Positions 9,975 to 20,591 of a DNA stretch of 60,000 nt are shown here, piece by piece. Source of the stretch: Adiantum capillus-veneris (Eukaryota > Streptophyta > Polypodiopsida > Polypodiales > Pteridaceae). The translations under genes and the position numbers were made by a program. The notes below the pieces were generated by a model. The model was given only the letters and a program-made list of their open reading frames with translations, did no database searches and was not told the DNA's origin. How positions within the stretch are numbered: the first letter of the stretch is position 1; each line of letters opens with the position of its first letter. The stretch is from NCBI GenBank assembly GCA_014529385.2, contig CM043962.1:149478647-149538646 (forward strand). Reading direction: 5' to 3'.

Positions 9975-10574
9975 TGTTACAAGCTTCGACTCTCCAAGCA
10001 ATAGATTAATAGCAACACACAAGTGGAAAGTGCAAAATCACTGAACTTGAAAAGAGAGAAAGAGAAGAGGAGAGTCGACACGAAACGGAAAAGTTCCAAC
10101 CCCAGTCTGGCGTGCCCCTTTCAATATTTATTTATTATTGCTTCACACAGGTACAACTCCCAAGGGTCCAACTCTCACCGAGACTCTACGTCCAAATGCT
10201 CTCTGGAGAGTGGCCCTCTGGGCATGCCCAAAAGCAGAGCCCCAAAAGCTTCAGTTATAAAAGCACTTGATTCTAAAAGCATCTGGACCAAATGCTTGCA
10301 CCAACAACTGTCCAAAACAGCCATCGCAAATTGCCGAAATCCGTACACCCCGTCACGTCAACATGTCAACGCAATTTACAAAAATCAGCCCCAGATGTAG
10401 AGCCTTTGGGATTTAGAGTTGAGGAACCTCGGCCGGTGCTCTTCAAGTCGGTAGAAGTTAGCTTTTTAAACCCTAACCCCTTAGGTCCCTCGGTCATAGC
10501 TTCCGGATTCCGTTCTTTCTGTCCTTGCGGCCAATTCTTTTCAAATGGGCACGCCACGTCACCACTTTGTGACA
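9975..10574 (-). repeat. 5' LTR of element C (600 bp)
   Basis: The minus strand reads TGTCACAAAGTGGTGACG ... GCTTGTAACA and then the primer site. Related, shorter LTR pieces are at 20320-20577, 52300-52822, 56885-57033 and 57976-58327. Confidence 0.82.
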
Positions 10575-11380
10575 CATCAAATCATTGCATATCAAATCTC
10601 ACTCTCAAATTCCTTTCATGCATGGAAGATTAGTGCAGACAGTCATTCACAAGCCAAGATGATAAGTTTGGCTAAAGACACAGAATATACTTACCGTATT
10701 ACATTAATGCAAACTGCAAGTAGAAAACTATCAATGAGACAAAAACTCAAGGTACTAGGAGTTAAATAATACCCCACCGAGATCCAATCTTCATGTAGAC
10801 GAAAGGATTTCTCTTTGCCACTGCTTTAAGACTTTTTATATCTATATCCATCAAGACCAATATATAGAAATTTCAAACCACCACTAATACTTGAACCAAT
10901 TTATGCAAGTGGATACATTATATAACCTTCTAGCAACAACAAACGCAAAAAACAAACAGATAGAACATATGATGACTATAAGGTTGACCTTTCAACATAC
11001 CATTACTTTAATTTCATGACGCAAAAAATTACTTTGAGTCTTCAAATTTTCAAACGAGATAGAAGATTACAAGAGGCCGTTAAAGCCAAGCAAGGTAACA
11101 TTCGTATGAATGTCTTGAAACTACTTTGCCCTTATATTCGAGGGTCAAATCACTGCACATCAAAATTGACTGGGCAGAAAATAGTAAAAGATAAGATGGG
11201 ATTACTCTTCCATATTTACATATCGGAGAAAAGAAAGAAGAGCCAATGGATCTGTCGAAAGAGGATTATACCACAAGATGATTTTTCTTGCCCAAGGATC
11301 ACCACACAATGCTAGCTCTTCTAGCTGCGAGTAGGTTTTACGTGAAACTTTCTAATCTGTACAATAGATGTATATGTAGT
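10575..11380. other. Intergenic part of the duplicated segment, no gene seen
   Basis: It matches 58328-59174. A plus-strand frame of about 100 codons (11016-11315) is present in both copies, but it has no recognisable motif and its tail differs, so I do not call it a gene. Confidence 0.6.
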
Positions 11381-11764
11381 CTTCAACTTTTTCCTCCTCC
11401 TCCTCCTCTATCTCCATTTACACCTCCTCAGATTCTGAGTCTACATCATCTATCAACCTCGCAGCAAAGCCGGTTTTGTGATGATGTGGCCTCAAATGAT
11501 ATCTTTGGGTTGTCGCCCTCTCAAAAACTTCCTCATGGGTAGAGGACAACACTTCTTCTCATTTTTGTAATTGTGTCCTAGAGATCTTTGGCACACAAAA
11601 CCATTTCTCACAATCATCTGAGAATGAGTCCAAGATCCTTTTGCAACTTACGTAGGAGTTGTCAGACAACGTGCTTCTTGATTGAGGAAGACAAAACACT
11701 TTCCTGCTCTCCTTGATTTCGATCGCACAAAACCTAGAGTCAACTCCATGATTAGATGGCCCAG
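11381..11764 (-). pseudogene. Fragment of an unidentified gene (copy 1), cut by LINE D
   Basis: The minus-strand frame reads SNHGVDSRFCAIEIKESRKV, then DSFSDDCEKWFCVPKISRTQ, nearly the same as the larger copy at 59175-60000. Here a TGA (near 11557) breaks the frame where copy 2 has CGA, whereas the TAA of copy 2 at 59436 is a TAC Tyr codon here. The upstream (N-terminal) part is missing because the LINE starts at 11765. The function is not recognised. Confidence 0.65.
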
Positions 11765-12211
11765 AGGGGGTCAACTTGTAAACGGCTTTTTTCTCGGGAA
11801 AAGATCACCTGGATGCTCACTGCTGCTGCCGCACGCTCCCCTCACCTGCACCTGTCGCCCCCACCTTTCGCCATCGCTAGCTCCCTCCCTCCCCGCCCTA
11901 GCACTGCCAGCATTCCCTGCTACGCGCGCACTGCCCCCCGCCTTCCCCTTACGCTGCCCCTCCCTATCGCCAGCCTCGCCATTTGCACCCGCCCTCAGCC
12001 CTCGCTGCCCGCCACCCGCTGCCCTCACCCTTTGCCTCTTCCAACCCACCTCGCGCTGTCCCCCCCCCCCTCACTTCGTTCTCTGCCGTACTCTCCCCGA
12101 AGGTTTCTTTCAATTGACTCTGGCAGTGCTGGTTTCTTGACAGTGCTAGTCGGGTTTTTTTGCAGAGAAATTACTTTATCCACTCCTCCTTCGCCACAGC
12201 AGCAGACACGG

Positions 12212-12976
12212 ATGGAGACTCGAGCTCCGCCACAGAGGCACTCTGATGAAGTCCCCTCGCCCGACCCCGCTGAGCCCACCATTCGACTTTCTCTCACTCC
12301 CACAAAGCAAGCGAGCCTAGCCGCAGAGGTGGAACGCCTGCAGGCGACTTCCGTCATCTGCAAGATTCTCGGCACCAAACCCAGCAGAGGAGAGCTGCGT
12401 GACCTTCTCCAGGCCCACCTTCTTGCAGAGGTGGGCAAGATCTTGGACGTTCAGTTCCTCGGACGTAGCTACTATCAGATAGAGTTTGAGACCTCCGAGA
12501 TGGAGTCCAAGGTCATCGCGATTAGCCCCCTGACCATCCAAGCAGTTCGAGCCCACTTTCAACAGTGGAGACACGGTTTTGACCCAGCTTCGGATGTTCT
12601 GGTAGAGGAGGCAGACCTTCCCATCTCCCTCAACTTTCCGGGTTTGAGGAGGGAGTACCTACCACTTTTGTCCAGGATAGACTCGGAGATTGGGACTGTC
12701 ATGGAAACACCTCGCACGGCAGCCTCAGTAGTTGCCAAGGCGGCTGGCACTCCCTCAGTACGAGTTCTGGTTAGGAACACCCACACTCTCCCAAAGGTCA
12801 TACTACTTCCTCGGGTCAGTGGAGGTTGCTTCAGACAGAGCGTGGAGTATTCGGGCCTCCCGAATCAGTGTTTTATTTGTCGACAGATGGGCCATCTTGG
12901 AGAGGCCTGTCCACGGAGGAGACCCCGACCTACTCCACAGGCCCAGCCCCAACCCTCAAGGACTGGCCAGCAGTAG
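12212..12976 (+). CDS. LINE ORF1 protein: DUF4283-like domain and zinc knuckle
   Basis: I chose the ATG at 12212 because the upstream part of the open frame is low-complexity Pro/Ala/Ser with no motif and is probably 5' untranslated sequence. About 254 codons follow. The central part (RGELRDLLQAHLLAEVGKIL, RSYYQIEFETSEMESKVIA, then FDPASDVLVEEADLPISLNF) has the pattern of the DUF4283 RNA-binding domain of plant LINE and gag-like proteins. The C-terminal knuckle CFICRQMGHLGEACP is CX2CX4HX4C. The protein would bind LINE RNA in a ribonucleoprotein particle. Confidence 0.85.
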   Translation: METRAPPQRHSDEVPSPDPAEPTIRLSLTPTKQASLAAEVERLQATSVICKILGTKPSRGELRDLLQAHLLAEVGKILDVQFLGRSYYQIEFETSEMESKVIAISPLTIQAVRAHFQQWRHGFDPASDVLVEEADLPISLNFPGLRREYLPLLSRIDSEIGTVMETPRTAASVVAKAAGTPSVRVLVRNTHTLPKVILLPRVSGGCFRQSVEYSGLPNQCFICRQMGHLGEACPRRRPRPTPQAQPQPSRTGQQ

Positions 12977-13582
12977 TAGCAGGCAGAGCCATAGAGTACG
13001 CAGGCAGAGCGACCCTCAGAGCCTAGGGCTCAAGCGGAGGAGGGCAGGCAGCAGGTTCATGGTCGACGTCGGCAGGGGCCATCGGGCCAGCCTGGCACTC
13101 AGAGTGATCCTTAGACCCCTTGCGCAACAGTATGGGTTCCCACGGGGAACCGTTTCGACCCTCTTCAGTAAGACGAGGTCCTTGCTCCAGCCTCCACCTC
13201 AGCCTCACCTTCAACAGCCCCTCCCCCCCTCGAGTTCCCCCCCTCTTCCGCCTCGCCCCCTCCTCCATCTCCCTCTGCCTCTGCATATCGCCCTCCCACC
13301 TTTGCCGGTCCCCCTCGCCCTCCCTCTCCCCTTGCTCCCTCACCTCCTCCCGCTCCAGTCCCGCAGCCCTCCTCGGCTGCTAGGAGATCTCTTGGCAGTG
13401 TCTTTGCAACGAGTCGCTTGGCAAGAGAGGGACAGAATTTCTTGCGACCCCCTCTTCTGGTACAGACATCTCCCTTTGAAGCAATTTCTCGTGGTCTGAC
13501 GAGCTTCGACATTCGTTGTCGTTGGGATTTCTTTGCCTACGACTTTACACGGTTTCTCGACGACCCCTCACCAGACCTCGAC
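12977..13582 (+). pseudogene. LINE D Pro-rich stretch and start of a downstream domain, frames broken
   Basis: It is C-rich and Pro/Leu/Ser-coding between 13180 and 13380. It then passes into a frame containing TSPFEAISRGLTSFDIRCRW and FTRFLDDPSPDL. That frame resumes after the palindrome at about 16616 with EAACFRVHVLFLAARG, showing that the palindrome split a once-continuous coding stretch. I do not recognise the domain. Confidence 0.6.
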
Positions 13583-15038
13583 TGTCACGAGGACGTGGCA
13601 GTTATTAACCATGTCACAGAGATGTGGCAACTGCTAACCTTGGTTGTTGGTTTCTTTCCAATGGGGTTTATTTTATTTGTTTAAGACACTCTTTTTGAAG
13701 TAGCAAACGGTCGGACATTGTATGGCCAATGTGAACGGTAGATTCACCCGCAGACGGGAAGTGGTCGGCACTGGAATTCGTATGGTAAGAGGATGTCTAG
13801 GCTCAGAGCAAGATCATATAGGTCCCCCCGTCGCACTTAGCAAGTTGGTGGATACTAGGAAGTGAACTCAATTAAGGCGTAAAGTCAAGGTGGGACTACC
13901 AACAAAAAGTATCCGACAGTTGGGTCACGTTGCATTTTTGGATGCGGTCCCAATGAGGATAGATGGTCAGAAGACCAGTGGAAGCCCAACGGAAGCATCT
14001 CCTAAAAATTAGGGAACTGCTATTTTGGGCCGGGAAATGTGTTCGCGTCATTACCTCCGGTAGGACTAGGGGAACATTTTATAACTCTGCCGCGAAGTCA
14101 ACTGACGCATCGGTTGGGATATTTTTAAGCGGCGAACCCGAATCGGGAAAATGCTTGAAAATGCGCCAAGTGTCACAATTTTGTGAACTTTCCTCTTGCA
14201 GAAAAATGGGCGCTGATTTTTAAGCTGGGAGAGGCCTCATTTCAGCATTTGTCACAGGTTAAGAGCTATGGAGTGCTTCCTTTTTCTCTCATGTACAGTG
14301 TGGTGCTAGGAGTGATGCCCTGCACACTACACACTGCTCTCTCTCTCCCCTACGTGCAGTTATGTGATGCCCCACAAGAGGGCTACTCATTTGACTGATG
14401 TACAGTTGTGTGGGTTCATGCTTTTGTGCTGAGGCAAGAGCCTCCTTGAGCAGGAACAGGGGTAGCTAACTGCTACTCCAAAGCAGGCACTGGTGAGGGT
14501 CATAACCTCACCGTACAGGTGCAAAATCAGCGTTGTGTATGCGCTGTAAATTCACTGTTTTTTAGCTGTACGGACGCCAGGATCATTGGGAATCGTGCCC
14601 CACTGGCAAACGACAGTTAGGGGACTGTTTGAGGCTGAAAACAGGGCAAAAACCAGTAAATACAGCGTGCTGAATTTACTGTTTTTGGACAAGAATCAAA
14701 GGGTATACGACAGTGCAAGCGAGTTCCAGCAGGGGAATTGGTTTCGTGCAAGTTTTGGGGCTGTTATGCTGCCGAAATTTGGCCTAATCAAATGGTATCT
14801 AGGTGGATACACGTGAAGGATTCCCAGGACCTTACCTTGTAGTTTACCCTCCTAAAGAATAAAGAAATACCGAAAGGGGCGCCAATTTTGGGGCCTACAG
14901 GTTGTCGGCGTCTGCTCGGAGCATTCTAGCTTCCGAGCTGTGTGTGTGATTAAGTGTTAATTCCCATTACAGGTTCTCTTTGCAAAGTGCTCTGTGTGTG
15001 TATAAAGTAAAGAATTTCGGGTGAAAGCCAACGCCTAC
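13583..15038 (+). repeat. Left arm of the palindrome
   Basis: It is the reverse complement of 15152-16609 with scattered single-base differences. It begins with two related short direct repeats, TGTCACGAGGACGTGGCAG and TGTCACAGAGATGTGGCAAC. A 71-codon frame (14183-14398) is mirrored exactly on the other arm (15794-16009, minus), a by-product of the palindrome and not evidence of a gene. Confidence 0.9.
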
Positions 15039-15151
15039 ATAGCTGTGTGTGTGATTAAGTGTTAATTCCCATTATAGGTTCTCTTTGCAAAGTGCTCTGT
15101 GTGTGTGTATAAAGTAAAGAATTTCGGGTGAAACCGGCTCGTACAGCGGTA
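15039..15151 (+). repeat. Palindrome centre: direct duplication of the arm end
   Basis: Starting at GCTGTGTGTGTGATTAAGTG it repeats about 100 bp of the left arm (about 14935-15025) in direct orientation, then ends ACCGGCTCGTACAGCGG. It prevents the arms from meeting at a perfect centre. Confidence 0.8.
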
Positions 15152-16609
15152 GTAGGCGTTGGCTTTCACCCGAAATTCTTTACTTTATACACACACACAG
15201 AGCACTTTGCAAAGAGAACCTGTAATGAGAATTAACACTTAATCACACACACAGCTCGGAAGCTAGAATCCTCCGAGCAGACGCCGACAACCTGTAGGCC
15301 CCAAAATTGACGCCCCTTTCGGTATTTCTTTATTCTTTAGGAGGGTAAACTACAAGGTAAGGTCCTGGGAATCCTTCACGTGTATCCACCTAGATACCAT
15401 TTGATTTGGTCAAATCTCGACAGCATAACAACTCCAAAACTTGCACGAAACCAATTCCCCTGCTAGAACTCGCTTGCACTGTCGTATACCCTCTGATTCC
15501 TGTCCAAAAACAGTAAATTCAGCACGCTGTATTTACTGGTTTTTGCCCTGTTTTCAGCCCCAAACAGTCCCCTAACTGTCCTTTGCCAATGGGACACGAT
15601 TCCCAATGATCATGGCGTCCGTACGGCTAAAAAACAGTGAATTTACAGCGCATACACAGCGCTGATTTTGCACCTATACGGTGAGGTTATAACCCTCACC
15701 AGTGCTTGCTTTGGAGCAGCAGTTAGCTACCCCTGTTCCTGCTCAAGGAGGCTCTTGCCTCAGCACAAAAGCATGAACCCACACAACTGTACATCAGTCA
15801 AATGAGTAGCCCTCTTGTGGGGCATCACATAACTGCACGTAGGGGAGAGAGAGAGCAGTGTGTAGTGTGCAGGGCATCACTCCTAGCACCACACTGTACA
15901 TGAGAGAAAAAGGAAGCACTCCATAGCTCTTAACCTGTGACAAATGCTGAAATGAGGCCTCTCCCAGCTTAAAAATCAGCGCCCATTTTTCTGCAAGAGG
16001 AAAGTTCACAAAATTGTGACACTTGGCGCATTTTCAAGCATTTTCCCGATTCGGGTTCGCCGCTTAAAAATATCCCAACCGATGCGTCAGTTGACTTCGC
16101 GGCAGAGTTATAAAATGTTCCCCTAGTCATACCGGAGGTAATGACGCGAACACATTCCCCGGCCCAAAATAGCAGTTCCCTAATTTTTAGGAGATGCTTC
16201 CGTTGGGCTCCCACTGGTCTTCTGACCATCTATCGTCATTGGGACCGCATCCAAAAATGCAACGTGGCCCAACTGTCGGATACTTTTTGTTGGTAGTCCC
16301 ACCTTGACTTTACGCCTTAATTGAGTTCACTTCCTAGTATCCACCAACTTGCTAAGTGCGACGGGGAGACCTATATGATCTTGCTCTGAGCCTAGACATC
16401 CTCTTACCATACGAATTCTAGTGCCGACCACTTCCCGTCTGCGGGTGAATCTACCGTTCACATTGGCCATACAATGTCCGACAGTTTGTTACTTCAAAAA
16501 GAGGGTCTTAAACAAATAAGATAAACCCCATTGGAAAGAAACCAACAACCAAGGTTAGCAGTTGCCACATCTCTGTGACATGGTTAATAACTGCCACGTC
16601 CTCGTGACA
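15152..16609 (-). repeat. Right arm of the palindrome
   Basis: Inverted copy of the left arm, including the paired TGTCAC repeats at the outer end. Differences from the left arm are scattered substitutions visible by eye, so the arms have diverged slightly since they formed. Confidence 0.9.
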
Positions 16610-17131
16610 TCGACCCCTCACCAGACCTTGAGGCAGCCTGCTTCAGAGTTCATGTGTTGTTCCTTGCAGCTAGGGGGATAGAGGCCTTGGACTCAACAGT
16701 TGGCTTCTCATTTCCCCTATGCGACAGGGACCAGGCTGAGTGGACTATAGACTCAGTGTTGGAGTGGCTGCAGACACAGGCCATACAGTTCTCTTATCAC
16801 ATGTGAGACCTAGGGGTTACAGACTTGCTTCACACTCTTTGGCCATTGGCCAAGTTGTTGTGACACCTCCAGACGCAGCAGGATGTAGACACATTGTGGT
16901 TTACTTTTTTGCTGGCACGCAGAGCCCACCATGCTATGTACACATATATGAGGACTCCCTGACAGAGGAGGTTGCTTTACGCATGGCTCGGTCTACTTGG
17001 GCTTGGGCTAGACACTCTATGTAGTCACGTCTATCTCGAGGACGCTCGAATGCGGATTACTCCCCATCCAAGCCTACCTCAAAGATAGCACGGTTAGCTG
17101 TTGCGGCAGCATCAATTCTCTCTCGCTCCCC
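16610..17131 (+). pseudogene. LINE D sequence continuing after the palindrome
   Basis: The frame beginning near 16616 (EAACFRVHVLFLAARG, FPLCDRDQAEWTIDSVLEW) continues the stretch broken at 13577. A plus-strand frame 16740-17024 overlaps it. No named domain is recognised; the sequence lies between the Pro-rich part of ORF1 and the ORF2 start. Confidence 0.5.
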
Positions 17132-17398
17132 ATGAGGGTAGTCTCATGGAATGTACAAGGATTAGGTGGACCCCGGTTTCAGCGTCAAAGGGGCCGACTT
17201 CGTCAGGAGCTCCAGCGATGTCTTGTGGGAGGAGAGATTGACCTTCTTATGCTACAGGAGCATCATCTGTGTGAGAGCCTCATTAGACTTTGTGGTCAGC
17301 TTTTGCGTGGACGATATGAGACTTTTTGGTCAGCTGCATTTGGACCTGGAGGCATCCAGGGCGGGGTATGTATGACTGCTGCGGATTCTTTACAGTAG
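17132..17398 (+). pseudogene. LINE ORF2 endonuclease domain, mostly deleted
   Basis: It begins MRVVSWNVQGLGGPRFQRQR, the first block (SWNxxGL) of the apurinic-type endonuclease of L1-like LINEs, and has LLMLQEHHL, the second block with its catalytic Glu. The frame stops after about 88 codons and the following sequence already belongs to the linker before RT. About 130-150 residues carrying the later catalytic Asp and His blocks are therefore missing. The start codon is a plausible real ORF2 start. Confidence 0.82.
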
Positions 17399-18777
17399 GC
17401 TCAGAGAGCGAGTGGAGGCTCTGTGGACAGAGAGCTTAGACATGCAGGATTCTCCTGCTGACAGAGTGGCCTCAGGACTTGTTCAGCTTAGTCGATTCTT
17501 CTTCAGCAGTCTTCGGCTCGCCTCTGGCTGCAGCGAGAGAGGAGTAGCAGCGTCTCCGATGGACGTCGCTTCCTCGCAGAGGATGCAGGAGCAGCATCCA
17601 GACAGTCCTTGGTTGGAGGAGCAGTTACAGTAGGCTCGTCGGGAGCTCGTCAACACAGAGGAGAGGCGCCATGAGTTTGCTTTCCATCGACAGGCACGTC
17701 AGTGGACCTAGGTGGGTGACAGAGTGACAGGAGCTTTCTTTGAGGCAGTGGGACCTCGGCATACGCATGCCAAGGTCAGCCAGTTGAGGATGCTCGACGG
17801 GTCAGTTGCTTTAGAGCCAGAGGACATGCGTGCAGTTACTGTTGACTTCTACCGTGATCTACTGTCTGCAGAGCCTCAATCAGAGCGTCAGGATGCATGT
17901 AGAGAGCAAGTGTGGATAGAGATGCCTTGTCTTGTGACTGAGGAGATGCGCCAGAGGCTTGAGCTGCCTCTTAGCTATAGGAGCTTCGCATGGCTCTTAG
18001 AGCACTCCCCCGTGCTAGCTATCCGGGTGAGGATGGCTTGACTCCCAGCTTTTTCTTGGAGTACTGGGACTTGCTTGGCACAAATCTCTGCAGTGCTTTT
18101 CAGTTCATCCTGCACACAGAAGAGATACTTGATAGCATGAGTGAGGGCCTGATCTACCTCATTTCCAAGGAGGGTGGCTCTTGGATGAGATTCGACAGTG
18201 GCGCTCCATCACCATCCTCAACTCAGCCTACAAAATTCTTGCCAAGGCTTTGAGTTTGAGGATTCAGCCACTTCTAGAGAGCATTATACATGGGACATAG
18301 ACAGGTTTTGTCAAAGAGCATAGTATCCTTGACAACATCTTTACTTTTTGCGAGGATTCTGTCCTCGCACGGCTCCGTGGTGAGGACCTGGTGATTCTTC
18401 TTTTCAATTTTGAGAAGGCCTACGATAGAGTTGACTGGGACTTTTTGGAGGGCACTTTACGCAGGATGGGCTTCTCAGATGCTTGGATCAAAGGGGTGTC
18501 AGCTTTATACAGACAGGCACACAGTTAGGTACTTTTGTTAGGAGGTAGAGATGATCGTTTCATGCTCACACGTTCGGTCAGACAGGGTTGCCCTCTTGCC
18601 CCCTTCCTCTTTATGTTCTATGCTGAGGCGATGAGCAAGTTTTTGATTTCACAGCAGGTTGGTTTACATGGCTTAGCGCTCCCTATTTGGGGAGGTGAGC
18701 TAGTCAGTTACACGGCATGAGAGGAGGTAAAGAGCATGTGTCAGGACATCTCAGAGGCAGTACCAGTTAATTGACTC
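17399..18777 (+). pseudogene. LINE ORF2 reverse transcriptase, frameshifted
   Basis: The linker part reads GAFFEAVGPRHTHAKVSQLR and LDGSVALEPEDMRAVTVDFY. RT blocks in successive frames include PGEDGLTPSFFLEYW, ITILNSAYKILAKALSLRIQ, TGFVKEHSILDNI, FEKAYDRVDWDFL and VRQGCPLAPFLFMFY. The region that should contain the catalytic Y/F-ADD after the GCPLAP block is missing: at about 18700 the frame reads ELVSYTA and stops. Stops (for example near 18298 and 18526) and frameshifts (about 18000, 18185) show that it is dead. Confidence 0.88.
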
Positions 18778-19480
18778 ACACCTCTCGAGTCAGCAGCGCC
18801 TAGATGGATGGGTGCCTTCACGCAACTAGAGGTTCTCATCTCAGTTCGGGCTTTCGCAGAGACTATACCCTCCCTGTTCTTCGAGTTACGGGGTGAGGGA
18901 CGCTTACACCGAGTTGCAATAGAGACCCCACATGTGAAAGAGTGCTGTTTTCAGAGGATTCGTGTGGTGGGAATTTGTGGGAGGACTTGTGTCATAGATC
19001 CCGACCCAACAGCGCTTGAGACTGGCCACTGGAGACTGTGGGCTTGGGAGACCTGTCCATTGGCACGAGTACAGTGGGATCCTGGAGAGTGGCTATGGAA
19101 GGACCCTTTCTCCTCAACAGACCATCCAGGTGTCCCTTTCTTTCAGTACACTGTTCGATTGGGACGTCACATACTGGCAGCACAGAGAGAGGCTCGTCCT
19201 GCTGCACCACCATTGGCAGGAGGAGGGTCTCACAGCTGAGTTCTTGGCAGCTTTTTTGGGAGAGGTTGTGGGACTCCAAACAGCCGAGGCGTGTCACTTT
19301 GTTCCAGTGGCTGGTTGCACACCGAGCTACACCAGTTGGGAGTTGGCTTGTACATAATGGTCTCTCGACTGCATGTGCAGCTTGTGACCATCTTGTGGAG
19401 AGTCAGCGTCACTATTCTTGGGATTGTCCTTTGGCACAGCAGGTGTGGCTTCATGTCCTTTGGCACAGCAGGTTTGGCTT
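18778..19480 (+). pseudogene. LINE ORF2 C-terminal zf-RVT region, frameshifted
   Basis: In the frame of 19038-19514 the translation has FWERLWDSKQPRRVTLFQWL, GSWLVHNGLSTACAACDHLV and RHYSWDCPLAQQVW. The pattern W-x2-LW...LF-W...C-x2-C...H...CP-A--VW is the zinc-binding zf-RVT domain found at the end of plant LINE ORF2. The upstream part (18808-19239) is open in another frame but shows no motif. Confidence 0.8.
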
Positions 19481-20066
19481 CATGTTCTTTGGCTTATGCC
19501 AGCAATTTCTATAGCTCGGCAGTACACTTGGGATTCCCCACAAGCCTAGCAATTGGTTCACAATTCTTTAGGAGACGGTGTCACTTAAACCAGAGATGAC
19601 TTTCCCTTGGAGAGTAGTCACATGCTCAGCTTGTTCAAGCATTGACCTCAACAATGCCCGTGCTTGACCTCTCGACAGTAGCATGGACACACGAGAGAGG
19701 CCCCAGATGGGAGCGATCAGTAGCTCCACGTTTTAAGGGCAAATTTAAGCCTTCAACAATGATACACACTCCGTGGCCAATATGATAGGATGTAGTGTAG
19801 CTCCACCGAAGGAGAGAAAGAGAGCACCTGTCGGACCAAAGGGACAACGTCAGGCTTTCATACACATGCGACAGCCTAGGTCTTTCTTCAAGAGCGCCAA
19901 GGGATCTGATGGCCTTATCGGCCACTTGCATGGCTATTCACCCCCTCCCATTTGGTCATTTAGCCGTTGTATATATATTTTCTTAGCATGGGAGAGTCCC
20001 TTTTTCTCTTACACAGAGAACCCTTGTGCTAGGGGAGATGTAGATCTTTTTACTCAAATAAAAAAA
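19481..20066 (+). other. LINE D 3' untranslated region and A-rich end
   Basis: There is no maintained frame. It ends in an A-rich tract near 20056-20066, after which LTR-like sequence follows. Confidence 0.55.
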
Positions 20067-20319
20067 AGGAAGAGGCCAGGGTGCCAGTGTGAGCAACCTC
20101 GTGAGTAGACTCACACAAATAGTGTAAACGGCAACAAATCATCAATACCACAAGAGGCGCTTGCTGAGGGGCCACTCTTTCTGAAGTAGCGAACTTCGCC
20201 CCACTTTGTCTCGATTGACCACGTTGCCAGGTGACTCGTTGATTCAATACCACTTGACCAAATTGGAGATGCCCTAAAGGCTCTCGGTATGCAACCTACA
20301 CGAGATATAATATTCCACG

Positions 20320-20577
20320 TACAATCTACCACGTCAGCATCGTCAGTGCAAATCACGGAATTCCGTATAGTCGTGCCACATTAGCAGTCAGCACGATTTA
20401 CGGCAGCCTCAACCAAGGTTCAAGATTTTGGCATTCGAGTTTTTAATTCCTAACCCCCATTAGGCCTCTTGCTTTAATCTTCAGGGTTCAAAATTTCTTA
20501 TGTTCATCTGGGTTCAGTTTCTCTTGTCCTCTCGACCAACTTTCCAATTGGGCATGCCACCTCATCACTTTGTGACA
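20320..20577 (-). repeat. LTR fragment of the element C family
   Basis: It matches 52640-52822 and the element C LTRs in blocks (CACGGAATTCCGTA, GATTTACGGCAGCCTCA) and ends CACTTTGTGACA. On the minus strand TCAAGAGGGGGGAA (20578-20591) precedes the LTR start, a good polypurine tract. The left end is not resolved; sequence back to about 20070 may also belong. Confidence 0.7.
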
Positions 20578-20591
20578 TTCCCCCCTCTTGA

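Larger units (their letters stand above)
8408..10574 (-). mobile_element. Element C: short minus-strand LTR element
   Basis: On the minus strand it reads 5' LTR (9975-10574), primer site (9961-9973), a short degenerate coding region, then a truncated 3' LTR (8408-8703). The two LTR stretches share many blocks, for example AAACCCTAACCCCTTAGG and the terminal CACTTTGTGACA. The internal region is only about 1.27 kb, far too short for gag-pol, so the copy is internally deleted or non-autonomous. Parts of its interior recur at 22785-23117 and 57305-57973. Confidence 0.75.
9305..11764. repeat. Large duplicated segment, copy 1 (partner 57305-59553)
   Basis: The two segments are collinear across the element C coding remnant, primer site, LTR, an intergenic stretch and a gene fragment. 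Because both contain the LTR at the same place, the duplication is younger than the element C insertion. Copy 2 has a shorter LTR (about 352 against 600 bp) and a longer GA microsatellite. Similarity stops abruptly at 11764 where LINE D begins. Confidence 0.85.
13583..16609. mobile_element. 3027-bp near-perfect palindrome (two inverted LTR-like arms) inserted in LINE D
   Basis: The left arm is 13583-15038 (1456 bp) and the right arm 15152-16609 (1458 bp), joined by a 113-bp spacer (15039-15151). The spacer is largely a second direct copy of the last ~100 bp of the left arm. The outer ends read TGTCACGAGG...CCTCGTGACA, like LTR U3 ends, and TCGAC flanks both sides (13578-13582 and 16610-16614). 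Arm interiors contain AATAAAGAAATACCGAAAGGGGC, a motif (here in two overlapping parts) also seen in the element H LTR. I read it as two copies of one LTR-like sequence in head-to-head orientation. It encodes no transposase that I can see. Confidence 0.85.
11765..20066 (+). mobile_element. Element D: L1-like LINE, interrupted by a 3-kb palindrome
   Basis: A GC-rich non-LTR retrotransposon. The order is 5' region, ORF1 with CCHC knuckle, Pro-rich stretch, endonuclease start, RT and zf-RVT, then a 3' untranslated region ending in an A-rich tail (AAATAAAAAAAAGG, about 20056-20069). The left edge is defined by the break in the duplicated host segment. No target duplication could be matched between the two ends. 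A 3027-bp palindrome sits at 13583-16609. ORF2 is heavily damaged. Confidence 0.85.

Noticed and set aside
11016-11315. Conserved ~100-codon ORF also present at 58752-59102
   Set aside because: Its presence in both places is explained by the segmental duplication; there is no motif, and the ends differ.
11771-12438. Long minus-strand and alternative plus-strand frames over the LINE 5' part
   Set aside because: They are GC-rich low-complexity shadows; the CCHC motif and the DUF4283-like pattern are only in the 12212-12976 frame.
14183-16229. Paired small ORFs with identical protein on opposite strands
   Set aside because: They are mirror images made by the palindrome arms; no motif or start context supports a gene.
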